From positions 339,970 through 403,969 of the forward strand of contig CACVBU010000682.1 in assembly GCA_902728285.1 (NCBI GenBank): a stretch of DNA of 64,000 nt. Direction: 5' to 3'. The stretch is from Clytia hemisphaerica (taxonomy: Eukaryota; Cnidaria; Hydrozoa; Leptothecata; Clytiidae). Positions 11,512-23,107 of the stretch are shown one piece after another. Under the pieces are notes generated by a model, which was not told the DNA's origin, searched no databases, and saw only the letters and a program-made list of their open reading frames with translations. The position numbers and the translations under genes were made by a program. The stretch's first letter is position 1, and each line of letters starts with the position of its first letter.

Positions 11512-12899
11512 CAATTGTTCTTAAATTGGTCTCTTTTTTTAGCGATTTTAAGCCTCGTTGTTCTTGCAAAATTGTTTCATCAAGGCTCGATGTGAAGTAG
11601 ATTTCAAATTGGCTTCAATCTCTACTTCTTGTTTTTCCTACGCAGTTCAAATTCTAGGCGAAATTTTCGACTTCAAGTCGTCTTGTTTTATATTTGATTA
11701 GTTGCTATCTATATTTTCTCGCTAGTTCCAGACCTTTTTTGTAGATATCGTGTGAGCACGTTTTCAGCCCACCTTCTTCTTTCTTGGACTAGGGACATGT
11801 TCAGACGTGTTTAAAACATATATAAATTCTTGTGTCTTATTTCTTCGTCCTGATTCCATCTATATCTGAGAAACATTAAATTGACCATGATTGTAGAGGC
11901 TAAGGTTTTGTTTGCTCTCGTATCCCTTTATTGGTGGTAAAAGCGTATGTGGCGATTATATCTCATCAGTGTTTTTTCCATAATGACGTTATCAGGATAA
12001 ATGATGGCGACAAATTACTACTGATGACGTATGCACATATGCAAAAAATAACTTGATCAGATTTTTAACTCCGCTAATGAGATTTTAACTTCATGAATTC
12101 GAGAGAGTTTTATCGACAGTTAATTAATTCTTGATTTGAACTTTGATTTCTTTTTAATCACGCACAAAAGAAAAAGATTTGGTCAAATCTATCGTCTCTG
12201 ATAGAGTGGTTTTTCAGTCGTTACGCATATTAAAAAACAAACAAAATTCACCGAATGCAATGTTATTTTATTTTGAGTAAGAGGGTTTTTTGCCAACTGC
12301 AAAAACTAGGTCCATTCAACATATTGAGTCTGAGAAACCCTTGCAGATCCTTTTCGTTCAGGACTGAATGAGAAAATTTCTGTGAATTTCTTTTCAGATT
12401 TTTTTAAAGGACCTGTCAAATGATAATGACTTCTCAGAGATCTTTAGTCCGCGATTGTATATTAAGTTTCATCCATTTCTAATCATTTTAAGTCATTTAG
12501 AATTGAAAAATCACGAGCCTTTAGATCAAAACAACCACTGGCAAGCAAGTTGTAGGTGCATTCAGGGAAATGGTACAGTAAACATTTACTATGCTGCCAA
12601 ATAAGCACTGTATTTAAAAGCTTTGCTTCTGCAAAAAATATAAAATAGAGTCATTTTGAAGCATTTGAGATAATCAAAATCAAAATTTTCTCCCGTCGGC
12701 GCAAACCATGGTTGCGCCTCCTTATTCAGTTATCCATTAGCTGCTCTGAGAAAGCCATATCACTATAAGCGGAAATTGACACTTTTGCCAATGGGCGCAA
12801 ATCATGGTTGAACTCCCTTAGACTTCTAATCACAATATTTTGATCCTCATGGCTATAAGAGCAAATCATTCACTGGTCACTACAATCCCCAAAGGGGGG
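11512..12899. other. No gene seen
   Basis: This A+T-rich sequence holds no supportable gene. ATGTTCAGACGT at 11798-11809 matches the end of the 2521 MITE, and its inverted partner lies at about 14918. If these are paired ends, a 3.1 kb element would span 11.8-14.9 kb and contain the SINE and other repeats, but I cannot confirm this. Confidence 0.35.
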
Positions 12900-13450
12900 A
12901 ATCTTACCCTGAGTATCAGAGGTTAAGTTTTCAAAGAAAATAGTAACCTCTGAAGACAAATAATAGAAATTTTATCGCGCATGTGTCAATCTAATCACTG
13001 TAGAAAAAATCAAAGATGAAGAGCAAATATTACCATATTAATGTCTAGCAGACTGTATCAGTATGCAGTTTACTATTTACGAATTCCCCAGAAACCTCCA
13101 AGTGTAGTTGAAATGAGTTTATTTCGAAAGAAATCCTTTACATGATCCCCAAATGTATAACAGTAATTACTAAACTTTTAATTATGGAAATGTCACTTTA
13201 ATTGAATCGAAATAATAGACAGACTTTATGTTATGATTCTCTATCACTGACTCTTTTTACAAAGCATTGATGACTTTTTGTAAGTTGTGTTTTCAACGAC
13301 GGGAATAAAAATATCGACTATGACGCTCATCCAAGATCTTGGATGGTCGTCATGGTTACTTTTGTCTTCGCTGATTGCGCGCGGCACAGCGTAAATATAT
13401 GATTTTGAGCTGTGCTTTTCACGGTAGGGGAATCTTACAACCAATTCGAT
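12900..13450. repeat. Left copy of an inverted repeat pair (partner 19130-20192)
   Basis: This segment is the diverged reverse complement of 19130-20192 without the MITE there. Matching landmarks include CTGAGTATCAGAGGTTA, CAATCTAATCACTGTAG, AGCAGACTGTATCA, CAGTAATTACTAAAC, TTGGATGGTCGTCATGGTTA and CTGTGCTTTTCACGG. The copies lie in opposite orientation about 6 kb apart. They could be ends of one large element or independent insertions. The matching part at the right copy runs into a mobile-element protein fragment. Confidence 0.6.
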
Positions 13451-14596
13451 TGACTTCAAAATATGCCCATTTTGCCCTGATTGCTTGCTTCGTTAGCAGA
13501 AAACTGCTAACGAAGCGTTACAAAACGGAAATCATTTAAATTTCGATTTCAAAAATCATATTTGGCAGGATTTGTGGCGTGAATTTAAGAAAAATGGCGT
13601 AATCGAAAATTGAAATTTTCAGGCATGAAAGAAATTGTTGTCATGGCATGGATTTTGGGTCCGCTGGGGAGGGGCTCATACAGGTATACAGCTAGACCAA
13701 AATCACCAAAAATTTTATACTTTCTTTTGTTTTTCCGTCACTAAAAGTGGTATGTTTTTCCAATCATTTCTTCATTTGTTTTAATTTCGACATTTTATTT
13801 CATTTGATACACGGCTCAGTAACCTTAGAACAGCCCTGTTTTAGGCAATCAAGGAGGGCTGACATTAAAAAAAGTTTGACCGTTGGCGCCAACCATGGTG
13901 GTGCCTTCTTAGCCAGTACATCATAGCTCTATTACTTTCAAAGTTAACACATCCTGCATTGACAAATCAAGTTTAACCATAGTTTGGTACCAAGATTTTA
14001 TTTGAACTATTTTTGCCTAAAGTCAACTATGGGGCTAAACAGTACTGAAAAAAAACAACATTTTATAACAGTTCTGAGCTTGGAATGACTTAATCTTAGC
14101 CAAATTGAGGTTTAGAATTAAAAGCAGGGGGTATAAACCTGAAATGTCTCAATATTAGCCACGAGAAAATCATTAGAACAATTTGAGGCTTAAAATGAAA
14201 ATAGAGACGTCCTAGCATCAAAAACTTTAACTTGTCTTTATATAAAAAAAACTGTACCCCAGTGAAAATTTACTTCAAATTTTCCAACCTGGCGAATATA
14301 TTCAGTCAAAAAATCGACCCCAGTAACTGGGCTACTGAGACGGAGATGTTAAAATGGCAGTATTTTGCATATTTTGAGTGAATTTTTAAGTGCCACAGAT
14401 CTTTTTTATCGGGTTTGTGAAGATGTATTTATTTTTGTGTTATATGCTGCCAATAAAACGGACATAAACGAGACCTTTGTTAATTGACCAAACTTGTTCT
14501 AGTACAGACTCGTTGGAATTAAAGAAACATTTTGTAATTTTGTTGTAATTGGTGAAATTTAATTTCATATAAATCAATCAATCCTCTAATGAAAAT
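13451..14596. other. No gene seen
   Basis: The stretch is A+T rich with no coding region. GGGTCCGCTGGGGAGGGGCTCAT near 13660 resembles AAGGTCCGCTGAGCTAGG...CTCAT near 21090, so both are probably pieces of one old interspersed repeat. Confidence 0.35.
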
Positions 14597-14603
14597 AATC
14601 CTC

Positions 14604-14870
14604 AATGTAAGTAAGTAAGTATATTCATCAGGTGGCTGACGGTGGAGCCAGGAGTGAGGGAGTCTATCCCCTTTTCTATTTGCGCTAGACCTGGGAGATC
14701 GAATACTGAGGTGGAGCACTACACCTACTCTAAATTCCCAGTAACTTACCGCCTAGATCAGATTACCCATTCTAAGCTACTCATCTGCTGAGTTGGCGGT
14801 GACCGGGGATCGAACCCACAAACCTTAGATTGTAAAGCGAATGCTCTACCGACTGAGCTACCCGGTCACC
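14604..14870 (-). mobile_element. tRNA-derived SINE with 7-base target duplication
   Basis: Read on the minus strand, the element opens with a tRNA-like head, GGTGACCGGGTAGCTCAGTC..., containing an A box (TAGCTCAGTCGGTAGAGC) and a B box (GGGTTCGATCCC) of an RNA polymerase III promoter. A ~170-base unrelated body follows, ending in a TTAC tetranucleotide tail. It is flanked by AATCCTC at 14597-14603 and 14871-14877. The anticodon stem does not pair well and the head runs straight into the body, so it is a retroposon and not a working tRNA gene. Confidence 0.85.
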
Positions 14871-15729
14871 AATCCTCCATAACTTGATGTAATTTAGAAA
14901 AAGAAGGCTAAAAACGAACGTCTGAACATCTTATTCTAACCAGGGAAAATTGACAGCGAAAGATAAAGAGCCTGGGGGAGACCTAGGCAAAATGGGAACC
15001 GGTAATATGCGCGATCGGTAAGGTAGTTTTTCCACACTTCGAAATTTTCTCTAAAGCTTACTTTCGCGATTTCTCGTAAATTTAAACAATAATTTATGGA
15101 AAATTTTGAAAAAATATTAGTTTTGATCTTTGAGGTGACTGGAAAACTTTAATAGACTTAAGTTTCATCTCAAAATTATCTTTCCAACGAACTCAGTTTT
15201 TCCTTCAAGGGAGATCTTGTAAAATGTACACCTGTCATATTTTTAACAAAAAACTTACGTTACTTTGAAAAATATCCTTGCTTGATTCCATACGAACTGC
15301 TTCAACGATTTAACTTGTGATTTTGACCGTCTCTAACTGACCGTTATACCACTCCCAAAATAAAATTCATGACCTTTATATAAAGAAGCCATCTGACCAC
15401 AGAGCCATTATAAGGTGCCAACTCCCACTAGCTCTTGATTTGTCGGAAGGCATTTTTAAAAAGTTTCCTCATTGCTTTTCAACTCTCTGTCAAAAAATTT
15501 TTGATTGACATCTTTCATGATTGATAACGGCCGATGAACCACGTATTTACGTTGCTTCAACTGACCAATCAGGTGCCTTGAATAAAAAAAATAAGAGGTT
15601 CTGACTCATAAAGGCTAGCCTAGAAACTAGCTGTGTTTCTTGACAATTATCTTCATATTGTATTTGCTCTGCATGAAATAAAAAATGTTTACTCTTTAAA
15701 TAGTATAACATCGGGGATAACCTCAGCTA

Positions 15730-15928
15730 AAAGGTCCCAAGTAGTAGGGTGGTCCGAATAAAAGAAGGAGGGCTGATTGCTGGGGGTAGGAAATTGTATT
15801 TCCAAAAGCACCCAAAACAATGCTTTTGATTACTGAAAATATTTATATAAAAAAATTGATAATTAGGTGGGGGTTCGAAAATTTTTCAAAAAAAATTAAT
15901 AACCGGGGGAACGTTTATTCGGGACATT
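15730..15928. mobile_element. Decayed MITE of the CGAATAAACGGGGG family
   Basis: The left end GGTCCGAATAAA... is inverted at the right as GTCCCGAATAAACGTTCC. The interior GGAAATTGTATTTCC...AAAGCACCCAAAA matches the element at 52382-52681 and the fragment at 49317. It is more diverged than the 52 kb copy. Confidence 0.55.
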
Positions 15929-16149
15929 AGAGTCCTCACCTCGATGACACATAATATTGTGATCTGGGATATACTGGACGTATCTCCTCTGATATATCAT
16001 CTACTAACCTTGCTTTTTGCGTTGTTGTATTTTTGGAAACAAAACGTTGCCAGGCCTTTTTCTTACTTAATTAAAGCCATCCACCTGTTCATAAGGAGAT
16101 TTACTTGTTTGAATTTTCGAGTGGCAAGGCATGGACATGATATGATATA

Positions 16150-16306
16150 CTTTAGGCGTACAAACTTTCGCGAGCAGAAACTTTCGCGGGGTCGAAAATT
16201 CGCGAAATGTACGACATTTACTTTCGCGAATTTGAGGAAAAAATATTTTTCGCGAGCATAAACTTTCGCAATTTTCGCGAATTTTGGCCCGTTTGTACGC
16301 CTAAAG
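16150..16306. mobile_element. CGCGAAA-rich MITE with TA target duplication
   Basis: Inverted ends CTTTAGGCGTACAAACTTTC and, from the right side reversed, CTTTAGGCGTACAAACGGG are flanked by TA (16148-16149, 16307-16308). The 157-base element contains six or so CGCGA/TCGCG words, so the interior mostly repeats one short motif. TA duplication is usual for Tc1/mariner-derived MITEs. An open frame of 105 codons that runs into it (15944-16261) is not a gene. Confidence 0.7.
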
Positions 16307-16308
16307 TA

Positions 16309-17282
16309 GATTTCTGAAAACAGGTTTTTCTGGGACTTTTGCGATCAACCTTCAGGAGGGGTGAAGGGGAAGCTTTCGTGTAGGATTACTCACGAGTAAA
16401 GCAGTTCAAGGTTATGGGTTCGGCACTCAAACCCCTGGATATATCACAAAAAGAGAAAAGAGAAAGGCGTCTTTGAGATTCGGTAGTCTCAATGGTCAAA
16501 TTACCCCCAACTAAGCTTCACTTTCTCATGGAAGTAGGGATGACTTAGATTTCTTTCCATTTTAACTTTCATTATTCTATTAATTCCATATAACGTTATG
16601 ACCTACGGATCTCCTGCTGTAACTTTGTCAGTTGTTATGAATACCCATGAGTCAGCAAGATTACTTACTTCTTTTAGACTTTAAATTAGAAAATGATTCC
16701 GACAAAACCCACTCGCTGATTTTAAAATGACAGGTTGAATTTATTTATATTGGTGGGCGGAATATTCAGAAATAACTCGATACTCTTTGTGTGTTCTGCA
16801 AAAAGAAAATTTTAATTACCGAGTGGGCGCATGTTTAAAGTTTTCCCACAAACTGAGTCTTCAATTTAGATTAAGTACTTTTTACAAACAAACTATTAAA
16901 AAACCAAAAGTTTCTACAAAAATCCAGACTAATTTCAGATGGCAATAACTCTCTTGAACACGAAGAAAATTTTCATAAACACAAAAGAGGTACTGCTTTG
17001 AAACTGAAGAAGTTCCAAAACATTGCGATAATTCGTAGGCGATCTAATTGTAGCCGAAGCTTGTTAGCTTTTCTCTGACGCTTTATTTCTAACGCTAAAA
17101 AGAACATTTTAAGGCTTTGCGGACTGTAAAACACTCCTAACTACACTTTTTTGTAATCCTCTAAACAACGGATCTTCCTTCCGAACCTTATTTCGGTGTC
17201 CTCATCTCACTTGATTCTACCAAAAAGTGAAGACCAAATGATACAATGCCATAATGATTTTTTTACCTCCGGCTCGAGTTAT
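16309..17282. other. No gene seen
   Basis: This A+T-rich spacer shows no coding region, RNA gene or clear transposon ends. Confidence 0.4.
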
Positions 17283-17800
17283 AGTATTTATTAACAAGTT
17301 TATGTTGGCACTTTTAAGAACGGGTGGTTTGACTGAAGTGATCTAAATAACACGCCGTTAGTTTTAACACGCAAAGTCGAGGACAGTAAAATGCTAATCT
17401 ACCGTCGCTCATAGTCAATCAGGATCTAGACAAGTCAGAAGCTACTTTAATGGAATAAATTTTCGCGGGGATTAAATTTCGTGGATCTCGCGGATTTTGG
17501 TGTCATCCGCGAAATTAAGTCCCAATTGAAATTTGGAAATTTCTTATCCGCAAAATTTTTTTAAACAAAACTGATTGTCATATAACTATTTTCAAAATGT
17601 TAACTGGCATCATTAAATGGCTAATAATGCGTATTTCAATATCCAGTATGCATAATTTGGCAGTAAGAAGGCACAGAATCATGAAAGATATTGTCTCCTG
17701 ATAATGCCATCCACGAAGTTAAGTCCCCGCGAAATCTTTTACTTTCGCGAATGAGTTCAATCTCCGTCGTTAAAAAAATAAATACATAAACACATTACAC
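17283..17800. repeat. GAGGACGGTA repeat copy split by a CGCGAAA MITE
   Basis: Segments 17283-17442 and about 17753-17800 match the left and right parts of the repeat at 60082-60283 (AAGTTTATG.. TCGAGGACAGTAAAATGCT.. and TCTCCGTCG.. ATACATAAAC). Between them, from TACTTTAATGGAATAAA at 17443 to about 17752, lies a TIR element of the same family as 41353-41648, with CATCCGCGAAATTAAGTCC in common. The MITE therefore arrived later than its host repeat. Confidence 0.65.
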
Positions 17801-18743
17801 AGGGTGTATTTCTATTTTCAGCAAAATAGTCACATGTGTTTGTTTTCGCATGATAACTGTCGGAGACCGTTAAAAAGGAAATCAAGCTTTCTATTGAAGC
17901 ACCGTTAACAACCCTCTACAAATCAAAAATAATTAATCACGGAAAAGAGGCATACAAAAAACATTAGCCCACTTGTTAAATTATCTTGTAGCCACCAACA
18001 ATTTCCTCTGATTGGATAAACAAGTCTTCAAATACCGATTTCATGTCTCTTATATTATAGAGGTACCTATATATATATCTTGTATTTCTTGCATTATAAC
18101 TGACTGCAATCGCAAATACCAACCTCGTTCCCTGCGTATTTTTGAACCTTACTAATAGCGCTAGAGAATGCGCTGGTATTGTCTGTTTTTCGAATGCAAA
18201 AGATTATTTAATCCAAAACAAAACGTCAGATTTCATTTGTCCTTCTATTTTGAAGTCATTTCATTTTTTTTGTATAATGCTGAATACATTGGTTATGTTA
18301 CATATATTACCTCAAAAATGAGAAAATGGCAAGACCAAGACCTGCGAAAGAAAAGAAATAAAAAAACCTGAAAAACGCCAAAAAGGAAAAACCAAAAAAA
18401 TACCCCGAAAAACGCAGATGTTCTGCGTCCAACAACAATAAAACAAAATTAGATGTTACAAATCAAATGTGTGATTTCAGCATCACCTATCTGAAAGTAT
18501 CTGAAAATGCACATTTATTTTTTTTCACACAACAGTTCACTTAGGCGAGCGTGAAATCGTTTGGTCTCTTTGCTCAAGCCACCATTCGAGGAGAAAACCA
18601 GTGGGATGAATGTCCCACTCTCCTGTTCTACAATGTAATTGACATATTTTCGCTTCTTCTCTTTCTCCATGAGCCTCGTATTACACTAGCAAGATTTTGG
18701 CTGTGATAACTTCTAGCAAAGAATTCACGTCAAGAAATGCCTT
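17801..18743. other. No gene seen
   Basis: This holds a short TA microsatellite near 18065-18080 and an A-rich low-complexity stretch near 18350-18420. No coding region is supportable. Confidence 0.4.
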
Positions 18744-19156
18744 CTAGTTTTTCTGCCAAAATCCTCTCAGTGTGATATTAGCCCGGAGATAAGGATCATT
18801 GTCAAATCGCTTTAGGAGGATCGGTTCTTTCTCCGGGTTTTTGCAAACTATAGACGTTAAGTTTGCGGTAGTGATCACCAACTCATTGTGACACATGTGG
18901 ATAAAGCCACCAACTTTACATTGAAGAGCATAGCCAACACTGAACTTTCGAACCACAGACGCAGTTCGCTGGGGAGATTTTTCATATTCCAACCATATCT
19001 GAGGTAGATAGCATCAAAGAATTCCCTTTTCGTCAGCGAGAACTCTTTTGATTTGATTGGCAGTGATGATAACCACGCTGAAGCACCATGCGAAGTTGCA
19101 ATTTTGATGGCTTTCAGTTCGATTGGAGTTCCGTGAAAAGCACAGTTCGAAATCAT
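18744..19156 (-). pseudogene. Broken mobile-element protein fragment (GASSWL...RYGW type)
   Basis: Two overlapping minus-strand frames together show a conserved order I associate with a mobile-element protein common in cnidarian genomes. GASAWLSSLPIK near 19087 comes first, then TKREFFDAIYLRYGW and KNLP; after a frameshift come YALQCKVGGF, CHNEL, TANL, EPILL and finally RGFWQK. In intact relatives the shared order includes a Cys-x-Cys zinc-binding stretch between the LP and the GGF segments; here that stretch is destroyed. I infer a dead copy. The reverse transcriptase or other catalytic part is not visible nearby. The family assignment is from memory. Confidence 0.6.
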
Positions 19157-20192
19157 ATATCGACCTTTGCCGACAAATCCAGATTCTATTCAGCGCGCAA
19201 TCAACGCTGAGAAAAGTAACCATGACGACAATCCACGATCTTGGATTAAGTTCAAAGTTGATATTTTTTCCGCGTCGTTGATAACACAACTCAGAAATGC
19301 CATCAACGCTTTTTAAAAAGAGTTAGTGATAGCGAATCATAACATAAATATTTGTCTATTATTTCGATTCCATTGAAGTAACATTACCATAGTTAATAGT
19401 TTAGTAATTACTGTTGTACATTTGGGAATCATGTAGAAGATTTCTTTTGAAAGAAACTCGTTTCAATTATACTTGGAGGTTTTTGAGGAATTCGTCAATA
19501 ATAAACATGTATGTTGATACAGTCTGCTTGACTGATATGTCGGTGTTTTTTTTAGAATGTACCTGAATGATTTTTCAGTCGTGATCTTTAAAATCATCTT
19601 TTTCGTGATATCTTCTTCAATTTTAGGAATTTTTGGACCTTTTTTTTCAGAAATGACATATTTTTCCACAGTAATGTATATGGTAATATATGGTAATACC
19701 GGGTGGGCTTAAAAAAACAAGTCCAAATTTCAAATTCGGATGTTTGACGCGCTATTCGTTTTTTTTAGCTGGCATCTTTGGATAGAAAAAAATAAAGATA
19801 TTATATTATATTAGATGAATAGGTTGAATAGGTCAATCTTTAGGTATTTTGAACAAGTCGAATAATACCACTAATCGTAAACTCTTAATATCTCCCTCTC
19901 ACTTTTAGACTTGATGCTAAAACTTGGCAAAAAATCGGGAAAATACTTATAGAAAAAAGTGCAAAATCGTGATTGCACATCTTTTTTCGATCTATCGTCA
20001 ATTAAGAATGAAATATGGACTTGTTTTTTTTTGCCCACCCGGTATTTGCTCTTCATCTTTGATTCTTTCTACAGTGATTAGATTGACACATGTGCGATAA
20101 AATTTCTTTACTTGGTTCTCAGAGGTTGATATGTTATATGTTCTTTGAAAACTCAACCTGCTCTGATACTCAGGGTACGATTGAAGATGAAA
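19130..20192. repeat. Right copy of the inverted repeat pair, split by a MITE
   Basis: This is the reverse-complement counterpart of 12900-13450. Homology runs 19130-19535 and resumes at about 20045-20192 (GTGATTAGATTGACACATG, CTCTGATACTCAGGG), with extra sequence between them that includes the TA-flanked element at 19699-20042. Its left part overlaps the broken mobile-element protein. Confidence 0.6.
19699..20042. mobile_element. TA-flanked MITE with CCGGGTGGGC ends
   Basis: The ends CCGGGTGGGCTTAAAAAAAC and, reversed, CCGGGTGGGCAAAAAAAAAC continue as AAGTCCAWAT; each is flanked by TA. The interior is A+T rich without coding capacity. It sits in the right copy of the 13/19 kb inverted repeat, next to a short tandem of TGGTAATATA. 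Confidence 0.7.
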
Positions 20193-21972
20193 CAGACTTC
20201 AGGTTTTCGAGTTTTCGTTGAAAGAACGAGGTCTTTGATTCCGTATCGCTATCGGTGTCATCGGATTCACTGAATTTTTGACGTTCTGCATTTTTCATTG
20301 TATTTTTGTTGATCTTTGTAACGTCAGAATTTTATTACGTATTGTTTTACACCAGGGTATTCTCTAGAGTCAATCAGTAACGTAAATAAAGCCTGGGATA
20401 CAAGGGGACGAGGTTGCGCAAATACCTTATCAATCCTTTTCACGCCACCCTCATTTAAAACGGTACCATACGATACTTACTCTGTACCAGAGTGTATCCC
20501 ACGATTATCGTAGCGTAGTTTCTCTACGGTAATGAATTTTGAAATTAGCCGTATATATCGGGTTTGTGTACAGACTATACGATACTATACATACTTCTTG
20601 AGATGCATGAAATCGTTGCGGGCACCGGGTGTTGGAATGTATTATAGACGATTGCATATAGAAAATCTCATCATCAATAAAAGATAAGATTAGGCATGGA
20701 ATGAGGTTGTTACAGCCTAATCTTATAACATATCATCCATTCTGCGTATACCACGTTCTGCTCGAAAGGGATATGATGTGACTATCTGACCTGGTTGTTC
20801 AGTCAAAACCGTCAAAACAAACAAAGCGAGAGCGAAAGCGACTGGTTTCTATTGTTTATGTTTGTGCTTGGCGCTTTTGATTTTGGTGCGATTGTTTTGC
20901 TTCAACCAATCACCGCGCTCAAAAACTCATTTGATATTTGTCCCGTGAATGCGTGAATGGGCTTTTTCACATGCGTGAATGCGTGAAAATAGAATAAAAA
21001 ATGCGTGAGTGCGTGAATTGAAAAGCTTTGAGTGAACAAAAATTGCGTGAATTTGGGAAAAAAATTGCGTGATTGCGTGAATTTAAGGTCCGCTGAGCTA
21101 GGGGGGGGGGCTCATGAAACCTGGGCGTCTATCAGTAACGTAAATAAAGCCTGGAATACACGGGGACGAGGTTGGGCGATAGATTGATAAAAATTGTCAA
21201 AAAGGACCCTAGATGGCTTTCGACCCAAAATGTAAAAGAAATAACGGTATGATATGAAACAAAGGAACTTAATTGAAAAGGAATGTACTTTTGTTAGCGC
21301 ATCTGGTGGGTATTTTACCGGGAATTCTCTATTGGTGTCCAGGACCTTTTACATGGTTTCACTTTCGCTATTCGTCAAAAACAGGGAAAAACCTAAAGAA
21401 CATACCCAGAACAGTTGGCCTCAGCTACATAATATTCTATTTCCCGCGGATTGTATTACACTTTACCAACAGTCCGTATAGTATCTATCGAGAAAATGTC
21501 AAGCAATGTCAGCGTATTTTTGCGATAATGCTGTCATGATGGATTTTATAGTAAATCTTTGCAGAACCCGACTGAAAAAAAACACGCGAGATATAAAACT
21601 TTAAAAGTTTTATATTTTTTTATGGATAAGGTTTTGAAGTGAAGTCAACTGAAGAACTATACTATAAAGCATCAAGATCTGAAGTGATGTATATCATCAT
21701 GTATAGTATAGTATAAACTGAACTCACATTTGGTTAGAAACAGAATTTATCAATAATTGAAACTTGCATGGTTATCCCATCATCCATATTTTATAAGCTG
21801 GCAAATCCATTCTACGTACCCTTTTAATAGCGTTGTTGTTGGATTATTTGATTATTATTGTCGAGATATGTTTTTGTCTATTACTCATGGTATCATTGCA
21901 TTCTTGACCTACATACAGCAGGTACCTACCGTAGATTTGTCTATTATTGACATGTCTCCTTTAATTTTGGCA
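20193..21972. other. No gene seen; scattered repeats
   Basis: A direct repeat of about 45 bases, ATCAGTAACGTAAATAAAGC..GGGGACGAGG, occurs at 20373 and 21131. A GCGTGAAT-type simple array lies at about 20945-21085. Open frames at 21254-21540 and 21757-22023 look hydrophobic but share no recognisable motif and have no splice or start support, so I do not call genes there. Confidence 0.4.
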
Positions 21973-22363
21973 CATTTAGTAGGGGGAAATACCTTTCCCG
22001 TAATTCAAATTTCCCAGAAATGACCCGGGAAAATGTGCGCTCCACCGTTGTGTATAAAATTGTTTCGGAGGTAAAAAATGTGTTTTTGCCTGCGAGGGGT
22101 TAGGGAAAGTGGGATTTGAGCCTCTAACTTTTGACAGCGACCTTCTTTTGGCAAAATATTTTCAGGGTGGTATAATATGATGAATAGATTGAACATACTA
22201 AAATTTGAGGGGATTTTGTTTGACAGAACCAACCTTCCCTATGGGAACGCAGGCAAAAACGGGTTTGTTTTACCTCCAGAGACCAAACGGTGGAGAGCAT
22301 CAAAATAATGTGCGCGCATTAGTTTTACGAATTACGGGAAAGGTGTATTTGTTCGTTTTTTCG
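21973..22363. mobile_element. Fold-back element of about 390 bases
   Basis: The left arm has ACCTTTCCCGTAATTC, then ATGTGCGCTCCACCGTT, then GGAGGTAAAA. The right arm holds the same three blocks in reverse-complement order (TTTTACCTCCAG, ACGGTGGAGAGC, GAATTACGGGAAAGGT). The arms are diverged and separated by a loop of about 110 bases. The exact ends and a target duplication are not resolved. Confidence 0.55.
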
Positions 22364-22377
22364 AGGTCGCTCCCGAG

Positions 22378-22672
22378 AGACCTTTTTTCAAAGAGGCCAC
22401 CCTGTTGAATAAGTAAGTAAGTAAGTAAGTAAGTAAGTATTTATTTACCATTTAACACTACAGAAAAGATACAAGTGATGATATGCACAAAAAATATATG
22501 GAAGGAGACCGCATGTCAATAATTATGTAGTCCAGCAGAAAAAAAATGATAAAACCATGCATAATTATTACAATATGCATGATACAGTAATTATGCATGG
22601 CTCTATCATTGTTTTTATGGCTGGACTACATAATTATTCAACAGGACGTCCTCTTTGAAAAAAGGTCTATTG
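22378..22672. mobile_element. Compound fold-back MITE (short member)
   Basis: The ends AGACCTTTTTTCAAAGAGG..CCTGTTGAATAA are inverted at the right side. Inside are an AAGT microsatellite (22409-22440), a stretch resembling a retroposon tail, and a palindrome of about 115 bases (TATGTAGTCCAGC...GCTGGACTACATA enclosing CCATGCATAATTAT). The same palindrome and the same outer ends recur at 57054-58085. This copy is 295 bases and shows the simpler form. Confidence 0.7.
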
Positions 22673-22719
22673 TTTTGGTCAAAGCAATTGTTATACATTT
22701 TTGGAAAGCTACCGTAAGT

Positions 22720-23107
22720 TAGTCTAATGTCGACATCCGTCTTCTAATTTCGACACCCTTTTTTAGAGATAGGAACAATAGAAACTGAGGAAGGTCAGAA
22801 TCGCTGATTGACTTTCATTAGCATGCTGGGAAGAAGTTATATCGGATCGCCCAAAGTTACCTTCATGTTTTTATTTTATTTTCTTATCTCTGATCCTGTC
22901 TTTCTCTTTTCTGACTGTTTGAGTTTCTGAGACTTAGATTCTCATTTCTGACTGAGTTTTCATGCCTATCAATCATTTTTCCATCAATTTCGACCAGTCT
23001 AATTTTCGCACCGAGTGGGATTCAAACCACCACCAAAGAAAGACCTTCGAATTCGGAAGCCAGCGCTCTATCCGTCAGCTTGGTAAAACCCGTGTGTTTT
23101 CATCATG
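22720..23107 (-). mobile_element. tRNA-derived SINE-like repeat
   Basis: Read on the minus strand, ATGAAAACACACGGGTTTTA is followed by a tRNA-like head with GATAGAGCGCTGG (A-box side) and GGTTTGAATCCC (B-box like). A body then runs to GAAGACGGATGTCGACATTA. The same head start and the same tail, but a different middle, occur at 27387-27848 on the plus strand. No target duplication is clear. Confidence 0.6.

Noticed and set aside
14790..14870. tRNA gene on the minus strand
   Set aside because: The A and B boxes are good but the anticodon stem does not pair well, the head continues into a SINE body with a TTAC tail, and a 7-base duplication flanks the whole. It is a retroposon.
15944..16261. 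105-codon open frame
   Set aside because: Its second half lies in a CGCGAAA MITE and the first half has no recognisable motif.
20373..21176. LTR retrotransposon bounded by the 45-base direct repeats
   Set aside because: There is no TG...CA border, primer site, polypurine tract or coding remnant between them; they are more likely two copies of a dispersed repeat.
21254..22023. Membrane-protein-like open frames
   Set aside because: The peptides are hydrophobic but short, in repeats or beside fold-back DNA, with no conserved motif, start context or splice partners.
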